From Parcubacteria group bacterium GW2011_GWA2_50_10b (GTDB lineage Bacteria; Patescibacteriota; Minisyncoccia; Phycocordibacterales; Zambryskibacteraceae): a DNA stretch of 9,521 bases. Below are positions 1-5,580 of this stretch, one piece after another; position 1 is the stretch's first letter, and every line of letters starts with the position of its first letter. Made by a program: the position numbers and the translations under genes. The DNA is taken from assembly GCA_001004085.1 (NCBI GenBank), contig LCQJ01000009.1, forward strand, positions 1 to 9,521, in the 5' to 3' direction. The notes under the pieces were generated by a model, which had not been told where the DNA came from, searched no databases, and worked only from the letters and a program-made list of their open reading frames with translations.

Positions 1-2
1 CC

Positions 3-86
3 CTCGGCATGCTCGTCGAATACTTCAGCCTGAGGAGGGGTCCGAAAAAGAGAGGTCACAGCGTTCGAAAGGGCCGTGGCTTCTGA
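3..86 (+). CDS. C-terminal fragment of an upstream gene, unidentified
   Basis: An open frame enters from the left edge and ends at a TGA at 84-86, giving a 27-residue tail that ends in GHSVRKGRGF and is rich in Lys, Arg and Gly. A basic tail directly upstream of S14 fits a ribosomal protein. By the usual gene order uL5 would be expected here, but the tail is too short and too atypical to identify. Some S19 C-termini also look roughly like it. A strong hairpin follows the stop within five bases, so this is the end of the upstream transcription unit. The frame is supported only by its basic composition and by the terminator placed right after its stop. Confidence 0.4.
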   Translation, partial: LGMLVEYFSLRRGPKKRGHSVRKGRGF

Positions 87-90
87 CAAT

Positions 91-128
91 GGCCGGCGTC
101 ACGAAAGGACGCCGGCCGGCTCGTTTTT
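91..128 (+). terminator. Rho-independent terminator upstream of rpsN
   Basis: A perfect 10-bp GC-rich stem (91-100 with 108-117) closes a 7-base loop. It is followed after a few bases by a T-run at 124-128. This is a classical intrinsic terminator, although GGCTCG separates stem and T-run, which may weaken it. Its position means that S14 and the genes after it are probably transcribed from their own promoter, splitting what is often one continuous S10-spc operon. Confidence 0.65.
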
Positions 129-129
129 A

Positions 130-158
130 TAGACTTGAATACTGGGTTTCCTTATGTT
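130..158 (+). promoter_or_regulatory. Weak candidate promoter for the rpsN operon
   Basis: TAGACT at 130-135 and TATGTT at 153-158 are separated by 17 bases and each matches four of six sigma70 consensus positions. Transcription would start near 165, about 33 bases before the S14 start codon. The match alone is weak. The main argument is positional: a terminator lies just upstream and a highly expressed operon starts just downstream. Confidence 0.25.
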
Positions 159-197
159 AAGCTGGCACAACGGCTTTAGAGCCTTTTTGTTTTCTAA

Positions 198-383
198 ATG
201 GCCAAAACATCGGTAATTGCAAGGAGTAAAAAGAAGCCCAAGTTTAGCACTCGGGCTACTAACCGCTGCTTCCGTTGTGGCCGAAAAAGGGGCTATATGA
301 GAGACTTCGACCTCTGCCGCATCTGCTTCAGGGAACTGGCCAATGAAGGCAAGATTCCGGGCGTGAGGAAAGCTAGTTGGTAA
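198..383 (+). CDS. rpsN: 30S ribosomal protein S14 (uS14), zinc-binding type
   Basis: This 61-residue protein has the size and layout of the short zinc-ribbon form of uS14, which binds 16S rRNA in the 30S head. The four zinc ligands form two CxxC pairs, C24/C27 and C40/C43, separated by [12 protein letters not shown]. The C-terminus [11 protein letters not shown] is the typical family ending. The start ATG at 198 is preceded by T-rich sequence with no Shine-Dalgarno motif. It is the first gene after the terminator at 91-128, and S8 follows after 18 bases. Identification is secure. Confidence 0.97.
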   Translation: MAKTSVIARSKKKPKFSTRATNRCFRCGRKRGYMRDFDLCRICFRELANEGKIPGVRKASW

Positions 384-401
384 GTTTGTAAGTTAAAAGT
401 T

Positions 402-788
402 ATGGACCAAATTTCCAACCTCATCATCCAAATCAAGAACGCGGGCAACGCCGGTCACCAGAGCGTTGATACTACCTATTCGAAATTGAAACATTCTATT
501 CTCGAGACTCTCAAGAAGGAAGGTTTCGTCAAAGATGTGGAAGTCAAAACCGAGAAGGGCAGGAAAGTGCTTGCCATCGCTTTGCTCATGGAGAACCGGA
601 GCCCTAGAATTAAAGGTGTCCAGAGGATTTCCAAGCCTTCGAAGAGAGTCTACAAGAAAGCTTCCGAGATGCGCGCGGTCAAGTCGGGCTACGGAGCACT
701 CATCGTCTCAACTTCCAAGGGTGTCATGTCCGGTAGCCAGGCCAAGAAGGCGGCTCTCGGTGGGGAAGCTCTCTTCACCATATGGTGA
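402..788 (+). CDS. rpsH: 30S ribosomal protein S8 (uS8)
   Basis: This 128-residue protein has the family's normal length and acts in 30S platform assembly by binding 16S rRNA helix 21. The N-terminus MDQISNLIIQIKNAG corresponds to the family's opening helix. The C-terminal signature STSKGVMSGSQAKK followed by GGEALFTIW matches the conserved rRNA-binding ending. No Shine-Dalgarno site precedes the ATG; the 18-base gap after S14 is AT-rich. The stop is TGA, which shows that TGA is not reassigned. An AT-rich palindromic spacer separates it from L6. Confidence 0.97.
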   Translation: MDQISNLIIQIKNAGNAGHQSVDTTYSKLKHSILETLKKEGFVKDVEVKTEKGRKVLAIALLMENRSPRIKGVQRISKPSKRVYKKASEMRAVKSGYGALIVSTSKGVMSGSQAKKAALGGEALFTIW

Positions 789-791
789 AGA

Positions 792-852
792 AATTAACCT
801 AATTACTCTAATTAACCTAAAAATTAGAATAATTAGAAATTAGAATAATTAG
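792..852. repeat. AT-rich palindrome with tandem repeats in the S8-L6 gap
   Basis: The spacer carries two perfect tandem copies of a 16-base unit, AAATTAGAATAATTAG (821-836 and 837-852), ending three bases before the L6 start codon. An 11-base repeat AATTAACCTAA occurs at 792-802 and 810-820. The segment 799-813 is the reverse complement of 822-836 except for one base, so a 15-bp hairpin with an 8-base loop can form. With the second copy it has an alternative partner. It differs in sequence from the CCCRTTAGAA family elsewhere, although both contain TTAGAA. Confidence 0.8.
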
Positions 853-855
853 CAA

Positions 856-1389
856 ATGTCTAGAATAGGAAAAAAATTAATAGTTTTACCAGACAAGACA
901 GAGGTCAAGGTCTCTGGTAATGTTGTCGTGGTCAAAGGCCCGCTCGGTGTTCTCTCCCGCCCGCTCCACCAGAGTATTGAAGTCAAAATCGAGGGCAACA
1001 CCGTTACTCTTCATCCGAAAAAGGAGACCGATAACTCCATGGCGCTCTGGGGCACTTACGCTTCCCACCTGACCAATATGGTCTCGGGCGTCAACAAACC
1101 TTTTGAGAAGAAACTCATTCTCGAAGGCATCGGTTACAAATCCGAGGTCAAGGGTGATAAGATACAGCTCGCCCTCGGTTTCTCGCACCCGGTCATCGTC
1201 GATATTCCTACGGGCTTGAAAGTGACGGCGGAGAAGAACAATATCGTCATTGTCGGTTCGGACAAAGAAATGGTCGGCCAGTTCGCCGCCCAGTTGCGCG
1301 CCTTAAAGAAACCGGAGCCTTACAAAGGCAAGGGTATGCGCTACGCCGACGAGGTCGTGAAGAGAAAGCAGGGTAAAAAGTCCGCTTAA
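856..1389 (+). CDS. rplF: 50S ribosomal protein L6 (uL6)
   Basis: The 177-residue product has the length and two-domain layout of uL6, which binds 23S rRNA near the sarcin-ricin loop and the GTPase centre. The N-terminus MSRIGKKLIVLP is the family opening. The second domain contains LEGIGYKSEVKGDKIQLALGFSHP, and the ending KPEPYKGKGMRYADE is the family's C-terminal signature. The ATG at 856 follows an AT-rich repeat and has no Shine-Dalgarno motif. The first codons are AT-rich while the rest of the gene is GC-rich. L18 follows after 15 bases. Confidence 0.98.
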   Translation: MSRIGKKLIVLPDKTEVKVSGNVVVVKGPLGVLSRPLHQSIEVKIEGNTVTLHPKKETDNSMALWGTYASHLTNMVSGVNKPFEKKLILEGIGYKSEVKGDKIQLALGFSHPVIVDIPTGLKVTAEKNNIVIVGSDKEMVGQFAAQLRALKKPEPYKGKGMRYADEVVKRKQGKKSA

Positions 1390-1404
1390 GACTTTTTAAA
1401 ATTT

Positions 1405-1722
1405 ATGACGCTACGCAAACAATCAGCCAGGGACAGAAAGAGGAAGAAAATCCGCGCCAAGGTGAGCGGCACGGCCGACCGCCCGCGTCTTTCGGTCTTC
1501 AAGTCGAACACCGGTCTCTACGCCCAGCTGGTCGATGATGTCAAAGGTGTGACTCTCGCCGCCGCCAAGGGTGCCGATGCCAAGGCTGTCGGTGCGGCTT
1601 TGGCCAAGGCGGCGAGCGCCAAAAAGATTAAGAGTGTGGTCTTCGACCGGGGTGGCTATATTTACGCAGGCTCGGTCAAAGCCCTGGCCGAGAGCGCCCG
1701 GGAAGCCGGACTGGAATTTTAA
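1405..1722 (+). CDS. rplR: 50S ribosomal protein L18 (uL18)
   Basis: This 105-residue protein is a slightly short uL18, the 5S rRNA-binding protein of the central protuberance. The basic N-terminus ([14 protein letters not shown]) is followed by [20 protein letters not shown] and then by the highly conserved ending [20 protein letters not shown]...GLEF. The middle has a low-complexity Ala/Lys segment, roughly residues 52-76. There is no Shine-Dalgarno site. It lies 15 bases after L6, and the S5 ATG is only three bases after its stop. Confidence 0.97.
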   Translation: MTLRKQSARDRKRKKIRAKVSGTADRPRLSVFKSNTGLYAQLVDDVKGVTLAAAKGADAKAVGAALAKAASAKKIKSVVFDRGGYIYAGSVKALAESAREAGLEF

Positions 1723-1725
1723 TTT

Positions 1726-2409
1726 ATGGACCCCATTAGAAATTCAACAGAATATAAGTCAGAAGGTAACGTAGAGAACGTGAAAATTTCTAACGGGGTG
1801 GAAGAGAATCAAATCACAACCGAAGAAGTAGTCGTCGAAGCCGCCCCCGTTCCCGCGGCTGTTCCCAAGGCGCGCGAAGACCGCCCCTCTTACCGCGATG
1901 ACCGGGGACAGAGGAAGCAGGGCCGCCGCGGCCCGCGCCGCGATGCCCGGGTCAAGCCCGAATTCGACCAGAAAATAGTTTCCTTGAGGCGCGTGACCCG
2001 CGTGATGGCCGGCGGCCGCCGTTTCAACTTCTCGGTCGCTTTGGTGGCCGGCAACAGGAAGGGCCAAGTGGGCGTCGGTCAGGGCAAGGCGGGCGACACT
2101 CCGCTTGCCATCGAGAAGGCTTTCCGCAATGCCAAGAAGAACATGATTACCGTCAATACGACCAAGAATATGTCGATTCCGCACGAGGTCGAGGCCAAAT
2201 ACGCCGCTTCTTGGGTCAAAATCCGACCGGCTCACGGCAAAGGTATTCTCGCCGGCAGTTCGGTCCGCACGGTTTTGGAGCTGGCCGGACTCAAAGAAGT
2301 GGGAGCCAAACTTCTCTCCCGCAGCAAGAACAGCGCCAACAACGCTTACGCCGCGGTCAAGGCTTTGAGAGCGCTCGAATCGACCAAAATCCGCGCTCAA
2401 GACAAATAG
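1726..2409 (+). CDS. rpsE: 30S ribosomal protein S5 (uS5) with an N-terminal extension
   Basis: The uS5 core begins near residue 83 (KIVSLRRVTRVMAGGRRFNF). It contains the double-stranded-RNA-binding-like domain with GNRKGQVGVGQGKAGDTPLA and then the C-terminal domain (ILAGSSVRTVLELAG through about residue 220). S5 acts in decoding accuracy and 30S assembly. At 227 residues it is well above the usual ~165 because of an acidic, then Pro/Arg-rich, N-terminal extension. Residues 2-24 are encoded by a palindromic element (1731-1798), so this part looks added by insertion. An alternative original start is the GTG at 1798 (then EENQITTEE), which mirrors ATGGA at 1726. No Shine-Dalgarno site is visible for either start. 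No uL30 gene follows. Confidence 0.96.
   Translation: MDPIRNSTEYKSEGNVENVKISNGVEENQITTEEVVVEAAPVPAAVPKAREDRPSYRDDRGQRKQGRRGPRRDARVKPEFDQKIVSLRRVTRVMAGGRRFNFSVALVAGNRKGQVGVGQGKAGDTPLAIEKAFRNAKKNMITVNTTKNMSIPHEVEAKYAASWVKIRPAHGKGILAGSSVRTVLELAGLKEVGAKLLSRSKNSANNAYAAVKALRALESTKIRAQDK
1731..1798. mobile_element. Palindromic element copy A (CCCRTTAGAA family), inside the S5 N-terminus
   Basis: The arms CCCCATTAGAAATT (1731-1744) and AATTTCTAACGGGG (1785-1798) are inverted repeats with one mismatch at the fifth position. The 40 bases between them include CAACAGAATATAAG, which resembles copy B. Direct repeats TGGA flank it at 1727-1730 and 1799-1802, as expected for a target-site duplication. The element keeps the S5 frame open and encodes residues 2-24, including the peptide KISNG that is also made by copy B. 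Confidence 0.75.
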
Positions 2410-2433
2410 TTCGACGAGCTCACCATAAATAAC

Positions 2434-2715
2434 ATGCAATTTCATACCCTAAAAAGAAAAACCGCCAGAAAATATCCGAAGCAAGTCGGACGCGGCGGCA
2501 CGCGAGGCAAGACCAGTGGCCGCGGCACCAAAGGCCAGAACGCCCGCGCCGGCCGGAAGAAGCGACCGGAACTGCGTGATTTCATCAAGCGTGTCCCCAA
2601 GCTGCGCGGCCGCGGCAAATCCTCCCTCAAATCTTTCCAGCCGAAACTGAAAGGCCGGGCTCTCCAGGAGCATCTGGCCAAGAAGAAAGTGGCGGCCAAG
2701 GCTTCGAAAGAGTAA
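2434..2715 (+). CDS. rplO: 50S ribosomal protein L15 (uL15), short form lacking the C-terminal domain
   Basis: The N-terminal half is typical uL15: MQFHTLKRK, then the basic glycine-rich stretch GRGGTRGKTSGRGTKGQNARAG that penetrates 23S rRNA, then a segment similar to the family's linker (RDFIKRVPKLRGRG). The protein ends at 93 residues, whereas the family is usually near 145. The globular C-terminal domain (the part shared with L18e) is absent and replaced by a short Lys/Ala-rich tail. SecY starts ten bases after the stop, so no displaced remainder is hidden downstream. It lies 24 bases after S5 with no rpmD between. No Shine-Dalgarno site is seen. Confidence 0.93.
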   Translation: MQFHTLKRKTARKYPKQVGRGGTRGKTSGRGTKGQNARAGRKKRPELRDFIKRVPKLRGRGKSSLKSFQPKLKGRALQEHLAKKKVAAKASKE

Positions 2716-2724
2716 GCTAATTAA

Positions 2725-3999
2725 ATGTCGAAAATCAGCGAAAAATTGGGCCTCATCTTCGGAGACAGCACCCTCCGAAAGCGCATTCTCTTTGCTTTGG
2801 GTCTGCTCGCTTTGACGCGCCTGTTGGCCCTGGTGCCCATTCCGGGCATCGACGCCGCCCGCCTGCAGAGCCTCTTTGCCGGCAGCGAGTTTCTCAATCT
2901 TTTGAATATCTTCTCCGGCGGGGGCCTCTCGAATCTCTCCATTGTCATGCTCGGCGTTGGCCCTTACATCTCCGCTTCCATCATCATGCAATTGATGACG
3001 GTCATGTTTCCCAAGCTTAAAGCGATGTATCAGGAAGAAGGGGAGGCCGGCCGCCGCCGCTTCGCCCAGTATTCACGTCTGTTGACCGTGCCCCTCGCTC
3101 TAATCCAGGGTTATGCCTTTATCAAACTGCTGCAAGGCCAGGGCGTCTTGCCGCCGCTCACTCTTGGCGCTCTCGCCGTTGACCTCTTGGTTATTGTCGC
3201 CGGCTCGATGCTTCTCGTCTGGATAGGCGAACTTATCACCGAGTTCGGCGTGGGCAATGGCATGTCGCTCATCATTTTTGCCGGCATTGTCGCCCAATTG
3301 CCAGCGACGCTCTCTCAGCTCATCTACACTTACGACCCGTCGCAGTTGCCGGCTTACGCTCTCGGCCTGGCCGCTTCCGTCGTCGTCATATACGGTGTCG
3401 TGGTGGTAACTGAGGCGGAACGACCTATTCCGGTCACTTACGCCAAACAAATCCGGGGCGGCGACCGTGCTCAGGGCGGCATGGCCACTTATCTGCCGTT
3501 GCGTGTTAACCAAGCAGGCGTCATCCCCATCATCTTTGCCCTTTCCATCCTGCTTTTCCCCAGAATGATTTTCCAGTTTTTGGCGCAATCGACGCTGCCT
3601 TCCGTGGCCGGGGCTTCCAATTTCGCCCTGACTATTCTGGCCAACAACTGGTTCTACACTTCGGCCTATTTCGTCCTGGTCGTGCTCTTCACTTATTTCT
3701 ATACCGCCGTCACTTTCGACCCGGATAATATCGCCACTAATCTTCAGAAGTCCGGTGCCTTCATCCCCGGCGTGCGCCCCGGCCCTTCCACCGCTGATTA
3801 CATCTCCCGGGTGTTGACCAGGCTTACTCTGGTCGGTGCGCTCTTCCTTGGCGTCATTGCCATCCTGCCGCTCATTTTGCGCTCTCTGACCGGCATTCAA
3901 TCACTTGCCATCGGCGGCACCGCGCTTCTCATCGTCGTCTCGGTGGTTATCGACCTCATTAAGAAGATTGAAGCCCAAGTTTCGGTACGTGAGTATTAG
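2725..3999 (+). CDS. secY: Protein translocase subunit SecY
   Basis: At 424 residues this is a normal-length SecY, the channel of the SecYEG translocon in the cytoplasmic membrane. The sequence shows about ten hydrophobic segments, starting near residues 20-42. The plug region (NLLNIFSGGGLSNLSI) comes before transmembrane segment 2 (VGPYISASIIMQ). The cytoplasmic loop VTEAERPIPVTYAKQ is near 228-242, and the signature NLQKSGAFIPGVRPGPSTADYI is near 340-360. The C-terminus EAQVSVREY matches the family ending. The start ATG follows L15 by nine bases without a Shine-Dalgarno site. Its place after L15 is the conserved spc-operon position. Confidence 0.98.
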   Translation: MSKISEKLGLIFGDSTLRKRILFALGLLALTRLLALVPIPGIDAARLQSLFAGSEFLNLLNIFSGGGLSNLSIVMLGVGPYISASIIMQLMTVMFPKLKAMYQEEGEAGRRRFAQYSRLLTVPLALIQGYAFIKLLQGQGVLPPLTLGALAVDLLVIVAGSMLLVWIGELITEFGVGNGMSLIIFAGIVAQLPATLSQLIYTYDPSQLPAYALGLAASVVVIYGVVVVTEAERPIPVTYAKQIRGGDRAQGGMATYLPLRVNQAGVIPIIFALSILLFPRMIFQFLAQSTLPSVAGASNFALTILANNWFYTSAYFVLVVLFTYFYTAVTFDPDNIATNLQKSGAFIPGVRPGPSTADYISRVLTRLTLVGALFLGVIAILPLILRSLTGIQSLAIGGTALLIVVSVVIDLIKKIEAQVSVREY

Positions 4000-4004
4000 A
4001 AATG

Positions 4005-4076
4005 GAATAAGGAATTAAGAATAAGGAATTATGATAAAATTCATATAACTTATTCATTATTCGATATTCATTATTC
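4005..4076. repeat. AT-rich palindromic spacer between secY and adk
   Basis: The left half has two copies of GAATAAGGAATTA (4005-4017, 4019-4031) and the right half two copies of TATTCATTATTC (4051-4062, 4065-4076). Both pairs are spaced by 14 bases. The left units are imperfect reverse complements of the right units, so the whole spacer can fold into a long AT-rich hairpin. It ends exactly at the base before the adk start codon. It fills nearly the entire gap between the two genes. Confidence 0.75.
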
Positions 4077-4679
4077 ATGTTGCAGACTATCATCTTTATC
4101 GGCCGTTCCGGCTGCGGCAAAGGCACGCAAGCCGACCTGCTCAAAGAACGCATTGCCCGCCTGGACGAGCAAAGGCGCCCTATTCTCTACGTTGAGACCG
4201 GCGAACGTTTTCGCCAATTTATTCGCGGCGAAAGTTATTCCTCCAAACTATCGAGAATCGCTTACGAGAATGACGACCGTCAGCCGGATTTTCTGGCCTG
4301 CTCGATGTGGACCAGTATGCTTTTGAATGAACTGGGGGAGAATATGCACATCGTCTTCGACGGCGCGCCCAGGGCCTTGCCGGAGGCGGAGATGCTCACT
4401 TCGGCTTTCACTTTTTACAAACGGGAGAAGCCTACCGTTATTTATTTGAATGTTTCCCGCGATTGGTCGGAACAAAGGCTGCTCTCGCGCGGGCGCACTG
4501 ATGACCTTAACCTGGCCAAGATTGACAAGCGTCTCGATTGGTTCGACAAAGACGCTATGCCGGCCGTGGAATACTTCAGAAATCATCCCTTATACCGCTT
4601 TTACGACATTAACGGCGAGCAGCCGATTGAAAAAGTGCACGCCGAGATTATCGCCGCCCATGACTACTCGTCCCGTTAG
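4077..4679 (+). CDS. adk: Adenylate kinase-like nucleoside monophosphate kinase, short-LID type
   Basis: This 200-residue P-loop kinase would convert AMP and ATP to two ADP in the cytosol. The Walker A motif is GRSGCGKGTQ (residues 9-18), with RS in place of the usual PP. The NMP-binding region contains VETGERFRQFI, followed by DGAPR (95-99). The LID is short: RGRTDDLN near 138-145 leads directly into IDKRLDWF, without the ~30-residue lid or zinc cysteines of long bacterial Adk. This resembles short AK1/UMP-CMP kinase types, so another NMP may be accepted. Position between secY and map is the standard place of adk. Its stop codon TAG lies inside palindromic copy B. Confidence 0.9.
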   Translation: MLQTIIFIGRSGCGKGTQADLLKERIARLDEQRRPILYVETGERFRQFIRGESYSSKLSRIAYENDDRQPDFLACSMWTSMLLNELGENMHIVFDGAPRALPEAEMLTSAFTFYKREKPTVIYLNVSRDWSEQRLLSRGRTDDLNLAKIDKRLDWFDKDAMPAVEYFRNHPLYRFYDINGEQPIEKVHAEIIAAHDYSSR

Positions 4680-4737
4680 AAATTCAGCGGAAAATAAGAT
4701 AAAACAAAATACATGAATAGGAAAATTTCTAATGGGA
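4671..4737. mobile_element. Palindromic element copy B, spanning the adk stop and map start
   Basis: The arms TCCCGTTAGAAATT (4671-4684) and AATTTCTAATGGGA (4724-4737) pair along 14 bases with a G/T wobble at the fifth position. The left arm supplies the TAG stop of adk. The right arm encodes residues 4-8 (KISNG) of Map, whose ATG lies inside the element at 4713. The interior starts CAGCGGAAAATAAG, similar to CAACAGAATATAAG of copy A. I see no flanking direct repeat here. Compared with copies A and C, the A/G difference within the arms is swapped. Confidence 0.75.
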
Positions 4738-5501
4738 TTCTGCTTAAAACCCCCGAAGAGCTCGCCATTCTCCGTGAAGGAGGCCGCCGGCACGCCGCCA
4801 TCCTTGCCGAACTGGCTTCCCAGGTCCGTCCGGGGCTCTCCACGCTTATTCTCGAGGAAGAAGCCCTGAGACTCATCAAAGCCGAGGGCGACAAACCGGC
4901 CTTTCTCGGTTATCAGCCTAAAGGCGCCAGGCGCCCCTTCCCGGCGGCGCTCTGCGTTTCCATTAACGATGAAATCGTGCACGGCATTCCGAACGAAGCG
5001 GAAAGGATTATCGAGGAAGGAGACATTGTCTCTATTGACCTGGGGCTCGTGCACCGGGGCCTTATCACCGATGCCGCGGTTACGGTGGCGGCCGGTGCCG
5101 TTGACGACGAATCGCGCCAACTGATGTCAGTGGCCAGGAAAGCGCTGGAGTCGGGAGTAGCGGCGGCGCTGCCGGGCAATCGCGTCGGCGACATCGGCTT
5201 TGCGGTGAGTGCTGCCGTTAAGTCGTCCGGCTTCAGTCTGGCCAAAGACCTTTCCGGCCATGGCGTGGGCTATGCCGTCCACGAAGAGCCCTTCGTGCCC
5301 AATTTCGGCCAGCTAGGCAAAGGCGAGAAGCTGGTGGCCGGCATGGTCATCGCCATCGAGCCCATGGTCAACGCCGGCTCCGGCAATATTAAAATGACCG
5401 ACGACGGCTATACCATTAAGACCCGTGACGGCTCGCGTAGCGCGCACTTCGAGCACACTGTTGCTATTACCGAAAAAGGAAATATAATACTAACTTCATG
5501 A
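4713..5501 (+). CDS. map: Methionine aminopeptidase, type I
   Basis: This 262-residue enzyme removes the initiator Met from new proteins. All dimetal ligands are visible: D109 (SIDLGL), D120 (TDAAVT), H183 (GHGVGYAVHE), E216 (IEPMV) and E247 (FEHT). H90 (NDEIVHGIP) and H190 are the expected substrate-contacting histidines. The common family opening (IKTPEEI...REAG) corresponds to LLKTPEELAILREGG from residue 10. The preceding MNRKISNGI is therefore extra and is largely encoded by palindromic copy B. It lacks the N-terminal zinc-finger or linker extensions of longer types. There is no Shine-Dalgarno site. The stop TGA is followed by another palindromic element. Confidence 0.97.
   Translation: MNRKISNGILLKTPEELAILREGGRRHAAILAELASQVRPGLSTLILEEEALRLIKAEGDKPAFLGYQPKGARRPFPAALCVSINDEIVHGIPNEAERIIEEGDIVSIDLGLVHRGLITDAAVTVAAGAVDDESRQLMSVARKALESGVAAALPGNRVGDIGFAVSAAVKSSGFSLAKDLSGHGVGYAVHEEPFVPNFGQLGKGEKLVAGMVIAIEPMVNAGSGNIKMTDDGYTIKTRDGSRSAHFEHTVAITEKGNIILTS
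5461..5488 (+). promoter_or_regulatory. Candidate promoter for ndk within the 3' end of map
   Basis: TTGCTA (5461-5466, four of six matches to the -35 consensus) and TATAAT (5483-5488, perfect -10) are 16 bases apart. Transcription would start near 5495, giving an untranslated leader of about 85 bases that contains all of palindromic copy C. A second TATAAT at 5540-5545 inside copy C has no convincing -35 partner. Confidence 0.5.
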
Positions 5502-5502
5502 A

Positions 5503-5580
5503 TCCCATTAGAAGTCTAACTCAATATACTTTAGTGATATATAATATTATGAAATTTAATCGAAGTAACTTCTAACGGGA
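5503..5580. mobile_element. Palindromic element copy C, between map and ndk
   Basis: The arms TCCCATTAGAAGT (5503-5515) and ACTTCTAACGGGA (5568-5580) pair along 13 bases with one mismatch, at the same fifth position as in copy A. The AT-rich interior includes CTAACTCAATATACTT, loosely related to copy A. The direct repeat ATGAA flanks it at 5498-5502 and 5580-5584. The left copy contains the map stop (TGA at 5499-5501) and the right copy contains the ndk start (ATG at 5580). The simplest reading is insertion into an ancestral ATGA stop/start overlap with duplication of the target. Confidence 0.75.

Noticed and set aside
171..192. Small hairpin GGCT-TTAG-AGCC followed by T-rich sequence as a second terminator or attenuator before rpsN
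   Set aside because: The stem is only four base pairs and ends right before the S14 start codon, too weak to claim.
792..852. CRISPR-like array in the S8-L6 gap
   Set aside because: The repeats are short and directly adjacent with no unique spacers, and no cas genes are present.
11..2419. Inverted match of GCTCGTCGAA (11-20) with TTCGACGAGC (2410-2419) as a REP-like pair
   Set aside because: A 10-base match is expected many times by chance in a window of this size, and neither copy forms a hairpin.
1759..2445. Minus-strand open frame of 228 codons opposite S5
   Set aside because: It is antisense to a clearly identified ribosomal protein and has no family features.
3100..3900. Minus-strand open frame of 266 codons opposite SecY
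   Set aside because: The product is charged low-complexity sequence antisense to a real membrane protein gene.
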